DNA of 20,504 nt from Phallusia fumigata (Eukaryota > Chordata > Ascidiacea > Phlebobranchia > Ascidiidae): the NCBI GenBank assembly GCA_008931825.1, contig QXVZ01007938.1, positions 1 to 20,504 on the forward strand, given 5' to 3'. The notes under the pieces are model-generated. The model saw nothing but the letters and a program-made list of their open reading frames with translations. It had not been told where the DNA came from and did no database searches. A program made the translations under genes and the position numbers. The stretch's first letter is position 1, and the number at the start of each line of letters is the position of its first letter. Positions 1 to 9,358 of the stretch are shown one piece after another.

Positions 1-719
1 TGTACTGACTTAGGCGGAACAAGGCGGGCATCTTTTAAACTTCAACTTACCGTATCCATGCGTCGAACCGACGCCCTTTTCCATGGTAACAACGCTATAT
101 TGTTTTTACGCCTGATCCCATGAATGTCGTCAACTTGTGCGTAGCGGCAAAATCGGTAACAGTCGTTTGTACGAATGTGCCTGTGGTGACATAATTACTT
201 GGGTATATTTCGGGCTGTTGGGCTTGTCTCAATAGAGCCGCTTAACTGCGTGAATTCAAAGCCAAAAAGTTGCCGTCATCGTTTCCTGTCATTTCACCAA
301 ACGAGCCCTCTTGCGTTTTCTCCTTGTTTGTGACATCAGACGCCGGGCGGATTTTTTGGGCAAGACGCTCGCAAATCATGGCACGTTTTGCACCGAAAGT
401 GCGGCGTGGTCGGATTTGTGCCTTTTTCAGCTCAAAACTAACTGATGTTCAGAGCTTTACGTCTGGTAGCATGGTGGAAATCGTCCTCCCCGTTGTTAGC
501 ACGACAGTTGAGTAACGGTTTACTGTTTCAGTTTCGGTTTAAATGTAAAACGTGTCAAACCTACGCTAACTAATGTTTCAAGCTCTTACACAACCTGCTG
601 TTTAGAAAATGTGTTCCACCCAGTTAAAAACATCTTTATAGTGACCGCCACCCATTGAATATTTACAATAAGGGCGTTCAGCGTCAACGCCTTCACTGGT
701 ACACCAGTGTAATTGTCCC

Positions 720-946
720 CATCGTACTACAGCTAGTAAAGTAAATACCGCCTTCGAGGACAGCACATGTGCGCCTGTGCCTTATTTTACCCACGCTTTT
801 GATAAGAGACTCTGACGCAACGACGGCTTGTTNCATCGTACTACAGCTAGTAAAGTAAATACCGCCTTCGAGGACAGCACATGTGCGCCTGTGCCTCATT
901 TTACCCACGCTTTTGATAAGAGACTCTGACGCAACGACGGCTTGTT
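720..946. repeat. 113-bp direct repeat flanking a gap (unmerged contig ends)
   Basis: Bases 720-832 and 834-946 are the same 113-bp sequence, separated only by the N at 833. By eye there is one difference (gccttatt versus gcctcatt). Two copies abutting an N fit overlapping contig ends that were not joined, better than a biological tandem repeat. Confidence 0.85.
833..833. other. Assembly gap mark
   Basis: A single N between the two copies of the 113-bp repeat. The overlap implies that no sequence is actually missing here. Confidence 0.85.
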
Positions 947-2070
947 TAGTGTCTATATTTAACTTGCTGATATTGTCTTTTGCATAGAGAGTCCCCAAAA
1001 CAAACCGTTTGGTGGTAAATTAATTTACAAAAGCTTCATCGCATTTGCTGGCAATTTGTTACCTGTTGTGATATCCGGTGCTCATCCTTGGCTAATGTTA
1101 CTGACAAAGTCGTACACCGGACTGTTTATGTTAAACTGCCAGTTAAATGCATGACAGCCTTCCGACGCTCATCGCCGGACAAATGTCTTTGGTTACCGGT
1201 GTATTCAAATTCGTTTTTGGCCGGGTGCTAGGGGTGGTGTTGTATTTCATGTCCCTAAGAGAAAGGAAACCCTGGCTGGATTTGCACGTTTCAGCGTGTG
1301 GATGCATAATTTTGGCCATCAAGCATAAGAGCAGCGTGATAGGTTACCTATCCATAATTTCAATACCAGCATTTAAACCAAAATGTCTTTTACGTTTCTC
1401 CCACGGGGATTGGTGAATGCCAAATTCCACATTTTACCAGCGGAACCCGTCTTATTCCGTCATACCAAATGTAGCATTTCCGCACTAACATTACCTCGCA
1501 ATTACCTTTGATTGCTGGCGGGCGCTTCAATTTCGAGTTCCAAGTCGACTAGTTAATTGCTGGTCAGCCATGCTTACTAGCCGCGGCGGTCGTGGAAATA
1601 GCAGGCCCATTGAAGAACTGCTATATGTACATCCTGCGTCAGATCTGTTATTACTGTGCGTGGCCAACTGATTGTCGGTTTGTCATGGTGAATGCGCTTA
1701 CTCGTACTTTCAAGTGGCCAAGGCAAATGTACACGCCCTGTTCACGGAAAGCCTGCCATTCCGTTTTCAGGCTACAGCTTACTTTACCTTGTTTGCATAT
1801 GTGGATCAGTTAGGTTGTAACGAACTTTGTCTTGTTGTGGTCGTCTAAAACACTTGCGCAACTTGGAGTTTGGACTTTGATTTCCAATCACTTAAACATA
1901 TGTTACATGCGGTTTCGCTTTAAACACAAGAAGGCAAAGCAGTCGCCATGGACATTCGAAGCCTGCACTTTCACCTTCACCAAAAAAAACGCCCAAATAA
2001 TTCGCTTTCCAAAAAACGGTGATGGTAATCGTTAGGAACCATATGTGCCTTTCCCTTCGGAATCTCTCGC

Positions 2071-2080
2071 GTCACGTGAC
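2071..2080. promoter_or_regulatory. Perfect GTCACGTGAC E-box palindrome
   Basis: The ten bases GTCACGTGAC match the ideal site for USF and MITF/TFE-type bHLH-zip factors (the CLEAR element) in animals. It lies about 600 bp upstream of exon 2 of the CREB3L gene, in intron 1 or the 5' flank. The sequence match is exact. A regulatory role is only inferred. Confidence 0.35.
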
Positions 2081-2675
2081 CGCTGTGCAAACGTATGGCG
2101 CGTGAAAAACATTTGCTCTAGGCGTGCATGGGCTACCAGCGGCCGTTATCGTTGTTTGGTGTCAGGCACCTCTCCAACTGGCACCGCAGTGGCCCCTTTG
2201 TTTAATTAGTCACATAGCGCCCCAACGTTGTCTTTTATGCGTCAAAACCATGTGAGAATAAACTTCGCTCTAGGCTTTGTTCGAATCATGCTGGGCGTCT
2301 ATCCTGTTTGTTTTGCGTTGAATGATTCCATTGGCCAAGCTCCTGGGTGTTTGTGTAAATAGGGTTTTTGTGTCCATATCTAATGATTTTCATTCTTTGT
2401 GTAAAATCCTTGCACTTACCTGTTGCAACTTGTTTGATTATGTTGTGTCAATATACACATAAGCTGAGAAGAATTGCGGTACTGTTTACTCTGTGTTTGC
2501 AGAATGGGCCAAAACTGACTTGCCTATGTATTAATACCCTATGGTTGTTTCTGAATTGTAAAATTTTTGTTTTATCACTTGTACACCTCAACAGTATTTT
2601 CCCATTTTCAAATGTCATGTTTTAAATTGGATTTTGGTATAGGCTAATAATATGTTTAAATGTTTGCCTTTGCAG

Positions 2676-2928
2676 CCCTTCTGTGATGAAGATGTAAAGG
2701 AATTTAATGAACTGCCAGGAAACTGGGATGATCGAAGCTTGGAAGATGACTACGAGCTTCAATACCACCATGGACTTGCTTCTCCACTTTCCCCATCCTA
2801 TTCCCTGTCACCATCATCAAGCTCTGGCTCCTCAAGTGGCCCAAATGCAACTGAACATGCTCACTCTCTGTTGAATGAAAGACCAGACACCCCATTGATG
2901 GCTGTAAAGTTTGAGGACTTCTCGAATG
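2676..2928 (+). CDS. CREB3L: CREB3L exon 2: acidic N-terminal activation region
   Basis: The exon follows a TTTGCAG acceptor and ends at a GTGAGA donor, entering in phase 0 and leaving after one base of a codon. It begins PFCDEDVKEFNELPG, which aligns with the point after the LLND motif in vertebrate CREB3L2, where exon 1 ends. It is rich in Asp/Glu, then Ser/Pro (about 20 residues almost all Ser, Pro, Gly), and ends with VKFEDF, a SUMO-type psi-K-x-E motif at 2904-2915. This composition fits the activation domain of the family. The ATG at 2652 lies in the intron and is not the start. Confidence 0.85.
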
Positions 2929-3009
2929 GTGAGAAAACTTAATTGTTTTGCTTCAAAAACTATTCTGGCTTGCTTTTGTGAAAGTGAATGGAAATGATTT
3001 GTGTTGCAG

Positions 3010-3159
3010 ACTACGGACTTGACGACCTCAACTACCCCATATTTGCATCCGAGAACGACCCAATGAAGGATGAACCACTTGATATTGACAACACCTTGAT
3101 ACCAGATGATCTCCACAAATATGTGTGTGCCAGCCCCAAGCCGCTGGCTGAAGACCCAG
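3010..3159 (+). CDS. CREB3L: CREB3L exon 3: acidic N-terminal region
   Basis: Acceptor TGTTGCAG, donor GTAAAG, entering with two bases to complete a codon and leaving after one. The peptide starts DYGLDDLNYPIF, is strongly acidic, and holds MKDEPLD, a second psi-K-x-E motif (3063-3074). The preceding intron is only 81 bases. Homology is by composition and position more than by exact residues, but phase continuity with its neighbours makes the call firm. Confidence 0.85.
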
Positions 3160-3239
3160 GTAAAGATACAAAATAGTTTAAAATTTCCATGTATTTATTG
3201 TTGTCTCTGGACCCAGCTTAATAACCCTGTATTGTGCAG

Positions 3240-3402
3240 TTGTGTTTGACACTGAATCAGATCAACCTATCGACTGCTCCTTTCCATCTGTGACGTTTAC
3301 CGCCCCAGAGTGCAACCCAACTATCACAATCTCCAAAGCTGAGGACGGAAGTGCTTGTATTAAACCTATACCTGAGGTCAAGGAAGAGCCAATGGATTTT
3401 AG
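3240..3402 (+). CDS. CREB3L: CREB3L exon 4: N-terminal region with VKEEP motif
   Basis: Acceptor TTGTGCAG, donor GTAATT, following an 80-base intron. It completes the codon from exon 3 to read VVFDTESDQPIDC and ends with IPEVKEEPMDF, a third SUMO-type motif (3377-3388), then two bases of a Ser codon. It lacks a usable ATG, so only splice signals and phase reveal it. It is part of the cytosolic activation half. Confidence 0.85.
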
Positions 3403-3552
3403 GTAATTTCAAAAAACAAAGATATTAGCATTGTTATGCAACTAGTTTAAAATTGTCAAATGTTTAGTGCCTATTAAAGATAGAATAAAATGACTTGTTT
3501 TTGGTATGTAACTATATTGTATGTTAGGTTGTCAAATTTTTGTTTTTTGCAG

Positions 3553-3844
3553 CTTTAGCAAAGATCAGCCAATTACCACATCAGTTGCCAGCAGCTCTCC
3601 GAAACACTCACATATCTTTATTTGCGACAATTTGCCCCATTCGAAACCAGCAGCACAGGCGGAAGCTCCGAAACCCTCTGTCGAGGAGTTGCTAAGCATC
3701 TCTGACCTCATCACCCTGCCGTCCAGCCAAAAAATCAAAGTTACAGTCCCTCAAGCTAAGATTACAACCAACACTTTCACTCATAAGACTCAGATCCAGA
3801 TTCCCACATCAGCCCTACAGACCATCCTGAAAAATGGACGACTG
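3553..3844 (+). CDS. CREB3L: CREB3L exon 5: Ser/Pro/Thr-rich cytosolic region
   Basis: Acceptor TTTTTTGCAG, donor GTTAGT. It completes a Ser codon from exon 4 and leaves in phase 0 after Leu. The 97 complete codons hold a stretch beginning VEELLSISDLITLPSS and a basic, Thr/Gln-rich end (KIKVTVPQAKITT). No catalytic or DNA-binding motif is seen. It is a poorly conserved linker in the cytosolic half of the factor. Confidence 0.82.
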
Positions 3845-4449
3845 GTTAGTTTACAATTTTTGTGATAAAATTACCATAATGTGGTTGTAGGACAGATTTA
3901 AATGCCTAACAAAGTGATGTGTTAGTAATGCCTAGAAAGCGATATTTCTGGCTATGATCTTATTAGTGACTGATTGTTTGCTAACTGTTTAATAAAAATT
4001 AAATATTGAAATTAAAAAAAGGAAATGAATGGGAAGCTTTTTTTCATGCATCCATAAATGTTTAGCACAAAACAAAACTATTATCTTCTCATAACATGCC
4101 CCTTTAAGTAGGCCACCATCGAAGAATGAATAATGACAGGTATCTCATTGCAGTAACGGTGCAAATGTAATCTGATGCTGCATTGTTCTCATGCACGACC
4201 ATTGTTTTGTTAAATCATTGAGCTAACATAACTGGTCGTTGTACTGAGATTTAACTGAGCGACCTTTCAAAACCATTTCCAGGAACAGTTCTGAGTACAT
4301 TGGTTTCTGTACAATATCCATGTGTCTTAATCGGTATTGTTGTATGTTACAATAGTCCAAAGCTAACAAAAATTGTGGGTATGATCCCGAAAAGTAGAGT
4401 CCAAAAATAGTGTGGTTGCTCTGAAACTAAGAGCAGAAATGTTTTGTAG

Positions 4450-4557
4450 GTGACAAAGTTTCAACAGGATGGACAGATTTTTTCAAAAATCAAAATCAGG
4501 ACAGATTCGCAAACTGAACAGGACGCACAGCAGCACATGAAGATAAATCCCACACAG
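4450..4557 (+). CDS. CREB3L: CREB3L exon 6: short linker exon
   Basis: A 108-base exon with no ATG, found by phase: TTTTGTAG acceptor, then 36 codons beginning VTKFQQDGQIF and ending INPTQ, then a GTACCT donor. It is open throughout and symmetric in phase 0, so it joins exon 5 to exon 7 in frame. It could be skipped without shifting the frame. Its sequence is Gln-rich with no known motif. This is slightly less certain than its neighbours because conservation cannot be judged by eye. Confidence 0.72.
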
Positions 4558-4705
4558 GTACCTCATGAGGCATCCAATGTTTTTTTCAAAACAGCCAAAA
4601 ATAGTTTTTAAAATGGGATTTTTTTTCTTAAATCTCTTTCACAACTTTGTTGTGTACACAGAATATTGGTCGGATTCTTTTATTTCAACATATGCTTTGT
4701 TGCAG

Positions 4706-4882
4706 CTGAATTTGCCTCCGACACCACCAAGCAGTACAAGCAGCGACACTGAAGGTTCCAACAGTCCAAGATCTCGTGCCAGCAGCACAGGTTGTCCCAA
4801 CTCTCCAGTGCGTCAACCAACTCACATAAGAGTACAACCTGCCACCAGCAGCATCGATGCCCAACTCCTCAGTTCAAACCAG
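4706..4882 (+). CDS. CREB3L: CREB3L exon 7: LPPTPPSS box
   Basis: Acceptor TTGTTGCAG, donor GTATGT, phase 0 at both ends, 59 codons. It opens with LNLPPTPPSSTSSDTEGS, which closely matches the LPPTPPSSHGSDSEGS block of vertebrate CREB3L2. TPPSS (4721-4735) fits the phosphodegron read by the ubiquitin ligase Fbw7, which is known to act on CREB3L1 and CREB3L2. The rest is Ser/Pro/Gln-rich. It ends at Asn-Gln, directly before the long intron. Confidence 0.9.
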
Positions 4883-5804
4883 GTATGTTGAGCTAGGTTT
4901 ACATAGAAAGGGCTCTTGTTACTGTATCCTTTGTGCTTGGACTTCATTTTATGTGGTGGCGTATATGTTAGATTTACTGTTTTTAAGTTGAACATTTGGA
5001 AGCCAATGTTTATTCCTGGCATAAATGCACCAGGTATCGCCTCGAAATTTCCAGTCCATATTTGTCCACAAACCCTGCACGGAAATCGTGTTATTTACAC
5101 TGACATTTGAACCTGAAACGTTAAAACATGCATCAGGCTAAAACATACACACTGTAGGAAACCCAATGTTTAGTGCCAGTTTTAAAAGGAAACGCAAAGT
5201 GACCGACAGAATAACTGTGGGTGACACAACTATAAGTGGTAGCCCATCAGCGTTGTAGTTGTGTGAGGTCTTCAAATAATGCTAAAATCCTGATGTCAAG
5301 TGCCCACTTGTGGCACTTCGAACCCTAGTGTGTATACAAGAGGTCATTTCTGTAGTGCTGCCATGCTTGTATCAAGTGGCTAGCATGATCATAGTGGTTG
5401 TGCGGCATAGAAGCCATCAAACTTGACATCTTTTTCCGGCTCCGCTGTGTACGATGCTTGTGTCAAATCGTGCTGTATATAATCATACTTTCAAGACTTG
5501 CACTTTTTTGTGTAATTTTAAAGGCTCTTTGGATTGACAAATTTTAGGTTTATTTGCAAGAAAACTGTAAAAATGTAATAAACTTTTGTTTATTGTTTCT
5601 ACTTCCACTTAAAAGCAACAAAACAATTAAAATGGTAAATTTAGTGCACCATGATAGGGTGAAAACACATGCAAATGTACTACAATTTAACTCAAAGCAA
5701 ACAATCAGTTTAATATTTCAAAACGTCAAACGATGAGTCAAATCATTTTAAATATTTCCAAACGTCGGTTTTACACGTTAACATGGTTTTACATTATTAA
5801 ATCA

Positions 5805-5805
5805 N
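5805..5805. other. Assembly gap mark or ambiguous base
   Basis: A single N in intron 7. Unlike the Ns at 833, 8987, 14383 and 16211, I find no repeated sequence nearby, so it may be a true gap or one uncalled base. Confidence 0.6.
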
Positions 5806-6787
5806 CAAAGCAACTTGCTTTAAAACCGGCCACGTGTTGTTTTCGCACCAAAAACCGTAGACACTCTCACAACGCACAAAAAACGCCGCCTAAAAATCAA
5901 CGAATGCACTAATCTCAGCGGAAACTGGCAACAGAAACGTGCCTTTGGCTCATGCTTGGAGCTATCGTTCGAACGGCAACAAACACCGGCTTTGTGCCCA
6001 TTGACGTTTGTATTCGTGGTGCGTGCCCGGCACCAAGTAACCGCAAGTCGAGTTTCAAAATGTTTGGAAACCCCACGCCGGGTTGCCCGTTCGCTGCCCA
6101 TTGTTTCGAGCAACGTGTGTTGTTTTGCTCGCAGGTCCCAACAAGCGCCTCGGCCTTGGCAGTATGAGTGCTTATTGTTTGTTTTGCCTTTTCTTGGTCA
6201 CAACGAGTTTCTCATCATAAGCAGTTGTGTAAGAATAGGCCCGAGCAAATCATGACCTTCACATTAATTCGGACATATTGAGTCAAAACTACCAACCCGT
6301 CGTTTTCTTTGTTGTTGAGATAATTTCCGAAATAAGCATTGCTGTCAATAAATGCGAGTGCTGCAATTATGTTAATCCAGGGCTATTGAAATCGTGGTGG
6401 AAGTAAATTGACACCCGTTGCCTTTAGATTGGCCTTGACGTTTTCCCATACTCGTTAGGTCGGACCGATAAAATGTCACCATATATTCACCTTACTAAAG
6501 CTGACCAATGTGACATATACTTGTACATAAAAAACAACCCTAATGTCAATGAAGAGTTATCCAAAACCAGTTAGGAGGTTTGAATTAGCTTTAAAAGGAA
6601 CTTGTGGTGTACTATGATTTTTCCCAAAAATTATTGACACAGCAATACTTGACAAAGCTGTAGGAGAATCCCGCTTTAAGCCTGTAAAACTCATAAACAC
6701 GAAAACAACATACCAGGTCGGCAAAAACGGTATTACGCATTCAAAGAACTCCGCACGTTAGAAAACCCGCGATTCATATAAGTTTCG

Positions 6788-6795
6788 TGACGTCA
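6788..6795. promoter_or_regulatory. CRE palindrome TGACGTCA in intron 7
   Basis: An exact TGACGTCA octamer, the binding site of CREB/ATF bZIP proteins, lies inside CGTGACGTCACCG. A TATA-like CATATAAG sits about 10 bases upstream (6776-6783) and the following 150 bases have many CpGs, so a cryptic or alternative promoter is conceivable. No coding sequence starts close by. Confidence 0.35.
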
Positions 6796-8397
6796 CCGTG
6801 TTTACCGGACTCAGAGCGGCGGCTTTCCGTGGAATCGTACGCTCCCTTGAGTTCGGGAATTCCCAAGTTTCGCTACCTTTGTGGAGATAGGCGACGACGG
6901 TGATATGAGAAAGTCGTACTTAACAGGCAAAAGAGGCGACTTTAATACGTCTAGCCGTGTATTTAAAGCTGTATTTCCTTAGGCGTTTATAGCGCTGTAA
7001 ATGTTAAAACCTAATGCAAATATCACAAACCTTTTAACCGACACCTTTGTATTTGTTTTACAGTTTTTGTTTGAAACGTTTCCCTTGTATATTTTCTGCT
7101 GCCTTGGTTGTAAATTTGTGGCGCCACATATGGTTCCGACATAAAACGCTAGATGAAAGTCAAGTCCTTTTTGCCTGTTGCCAGTTGCCGTTGTAAATCG
7201 AAACCAGTTTCTTTTTCGTTTTCTACTTCTAAGGTATAAGCCCCCAAGTAGCCTGGAAATTTTCGGTCACTCTGTGCTGTTCAGAACCCACTACTCAACG
7301 AAAAAGGCGATTTAGTGAGGATTTGTTGCATCTTGACCAATCGTAAACTATGGTGACCGAAATGGTGAAACTTCCCTTCGTTTCCGGCCAAATTCACCCA
7401 CTAAAACCGGAATTAGCCGCGGTACGTGATGTTTTCGCTTCGAACGGGACTTAGCGATAAACACTTGCGCCAATCTTTAGTCGCCCGAAAGTTTGGAGGA
7501 CGCCGTGATTCAACGTGAAATAACTCCCAGATCACGATTCTTTACGATTCAGTGATCCGTAAACCAATCCAGGTCTCTGTTTCCATTCCTTCGCTGTTTA
7601 TTTCGTGCTCTGAACCTTACTAACTTCCGCCGGGCTGCGCCTAATTTCATCTCGCTGCCGCAGCTTTGTGACCCAAACGTCTATGTGTATTCGTGCTTGA
7701 TGTTCTCGGCTCAAATTCCGACGTTTTATGCGTCAGTTGAAGCTACTGACGTTACCTACGCACGTAGCTAACCGCTGGCTGGTATAGGATATTCGGTTTG
7801 CATCTGTATGTGAGTTTGCTCCGTTTGCTGTGGGCCAATTTGGAGAGGGCAATATATCTTGACGTGACCTCGCCTCAAAACTGCCACCAAACTTCATGGG
7901 AATAGCGATGGAGCGTGTACCAGCGTTTTTTATTAGATTCTCTGCGACCTTAAGGGTGTAAAGATTAGATTTTAACGGTCAAAGTGTCTGTCAAAACGTT
8001 TTAAGGGACGGGTATAGTCCAATAAGCACTTTTCAGTGGGATAATATTTAGATCATTTTTTTCAGTATTATTTGCATCTAGCAGGCGGCACGATAAGCGA
8101 ATGTCTAAATCCAAAATTGTACCCACACGCCAAACCGCACATGCGCATATTATCAACCCACAGAAATCCGTAACCCCTCTTCTGTGTAGCACGTGAATGT
8201 CACAACCACACATCTCTGATACAACGCCAACCTGCGAAAATTTTTAACTCAGCGTAGCCCCAAAACAGCCCTTGCCAAAATAACTATGTATCGTTTGGCC
8301 CGGACACTGGAAATAGGTTCAGAAGAGAATAGCTTTTGCGGTAAAAATAGACGCGTGTACTCATGCTTACTCACTTCATATAATGCACATTCACATT

Positions 8398-8539
8398 GTG
8401 ACGTCACAGATAACCCGAGGTTTCGAATAATTCCCTTTCCACCGCTCGGGGCGGCCATTGTTGACGCAAACTCGTGGTTTAAATTATTCACGATGTGTTG
8501 TTTGTGTTTTGGCGACGCGAGCGATATCTGTGACGTCAC
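8398..8539. promoter_or_regulatory. Pair of CRE sites as a 14-bp inverted repeat
   Basis: GTGACGTCACAGAT at 8398-8411 recurs in reverse complement as ATCTGTGACGTCAC at 8526-8539. Each holds a perfect TGACGTCA. The 114 bases between them are CpG-bearing and include a GGCCATTGTTG stretch. An extra ACGTCA half-site follows at about 8543. This could be an intronic enhancer or the ends of a small inverted-repeat element. No target-site duplication is seen. Confidence 0.4.
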
Positions 8540-8615
8540 CCTACGTCATATCGAACACGCTGTGGCGACCTCGGGCATTAAAAATGTGTCGATTGAAGTT
8601 AATAGTTAACTTTCT

Positions 8616-9358
8616 TGCAGTCAAGGCGCTAGGAAGGTTGACGACTTTCTAAGAAACCGCGGTCAGTAGGGACTCCGCAACTGTCCCTTGACGTTTCTTT
8701 GCTGAAAATTTGTTTTTGAACAGGGATTTGACAAAGTTGTGTAAAAATATTCTTATCATGTAAGCAACAGACGTCGCCCAATAAACTGGACATGTCACGA
8801 AAGACACATCTTTACATTTTTACTTTGAGGTGTGGTTTTCATCAATCGCGGCTAAGCCTTGACCCGTGACCTTTGCACAAATGCGATTCGTGAGGGGAAA
8901 ACATTTATCCTTGCTTATTGGCTTTAATATTTAAACAGAATAATTTGCAAAGATATTTTAAACAGTTTCAACACGCCATTACCAAGNTGCAGTCAAGGCG
9001 CTAGGAAGGTTGACGACTCTCTAAGAAACCGCGGTCAGTAGGGACCGCAGAACTGTCCCTTGACGTCTCTTTGCTGAAAATTTGATTTTGAACAGGGATT
9101 TGACAAGTTATGTAAAAATATCTTTATCATGTAAGCAACAGACGTCGCCCAATAAACTGGACTTGTCACGAAAGGCACATCTTTACATTTTTACTTTGAG
9201 GTGTGGTTTTCAATCGCGACTAAGCCTTGACCCGTAGTGACCTTTGCACAAATGCGATTCGTGAGGGGAAAACATTTATCCTTGCTTATTGGCTTTAATA
9301 TTTAAAACAGAATAATTTGCAAAGATATTTTAAACAGTTTCATCACGCCATTACCAAG
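8616..9358. repeat. 371-bp direct repeat flanking a gap (allelic contig overlap)
   Basis: Bases 8616-8986 and 8988-9358 are two copies of one sequence, separated only by the N at 8987. They differ by scattered substitutions and small indels, for example gacaaagttgtgt versus gacaagttatgt. The arrangement fits the ends of two contigs from different haplotypes that were not merged. Confidence 0.85.
8987..8987. other. Assembly gap mark
   Basis: A single N between the two 371-bp copies in intron 7. The overlap implies that the flanking contigs should be joined here. Confidence 0.85.

Larger units (their letters stand above)
1..2675. other. Non-coding flank or intron 1 of the CREB3L gene
   Basis: No coding exon, RNA gene or mobile element is recognisable here. 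Exon 2 of the CREB3L gene starts at 2676 after a TGCAG acceptor, so the part just upstream is intron. The first exon, with the start codon, should lie in this stretch or before the window, but I could not identify it. Visible items are a gap mark at 833 flanked by a 113-bp repeat and a perfect GTCACGTGAC palindrome at 2071-2080. Open frames here are short and match nothing I know. Confidence 0.6.

Noticed and set aside
1570..1626. Candidate first CREB3L exon reading MLTSRGGRGNSRPIEELLY before a GT, in matching phase 0
   Set aside because: The donor (GTACAT) is poor, the peptide has no likeness to the family N-terminus, and a chance match of phase is one in three.
2270..2300. tRNA T-loop-like GTTCGAATC
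   Set aside because: No matching T-stem, anticodon arm or acceptor stem could be built around it.
5820..6255. Overlapping frames on three reading frames around the gap at 5805
   Set aside because: CpG-rich, stop-poor sequence gives simultaneous frames on both strands. None has a domain or a homologue I recognise.
8249..8609. Overlapping open frames of about 100 codons on both strands
   Set aside because: They overlap each other antisense, resemble no family, and cover the CRE inverted repeat rather than a coding signal.
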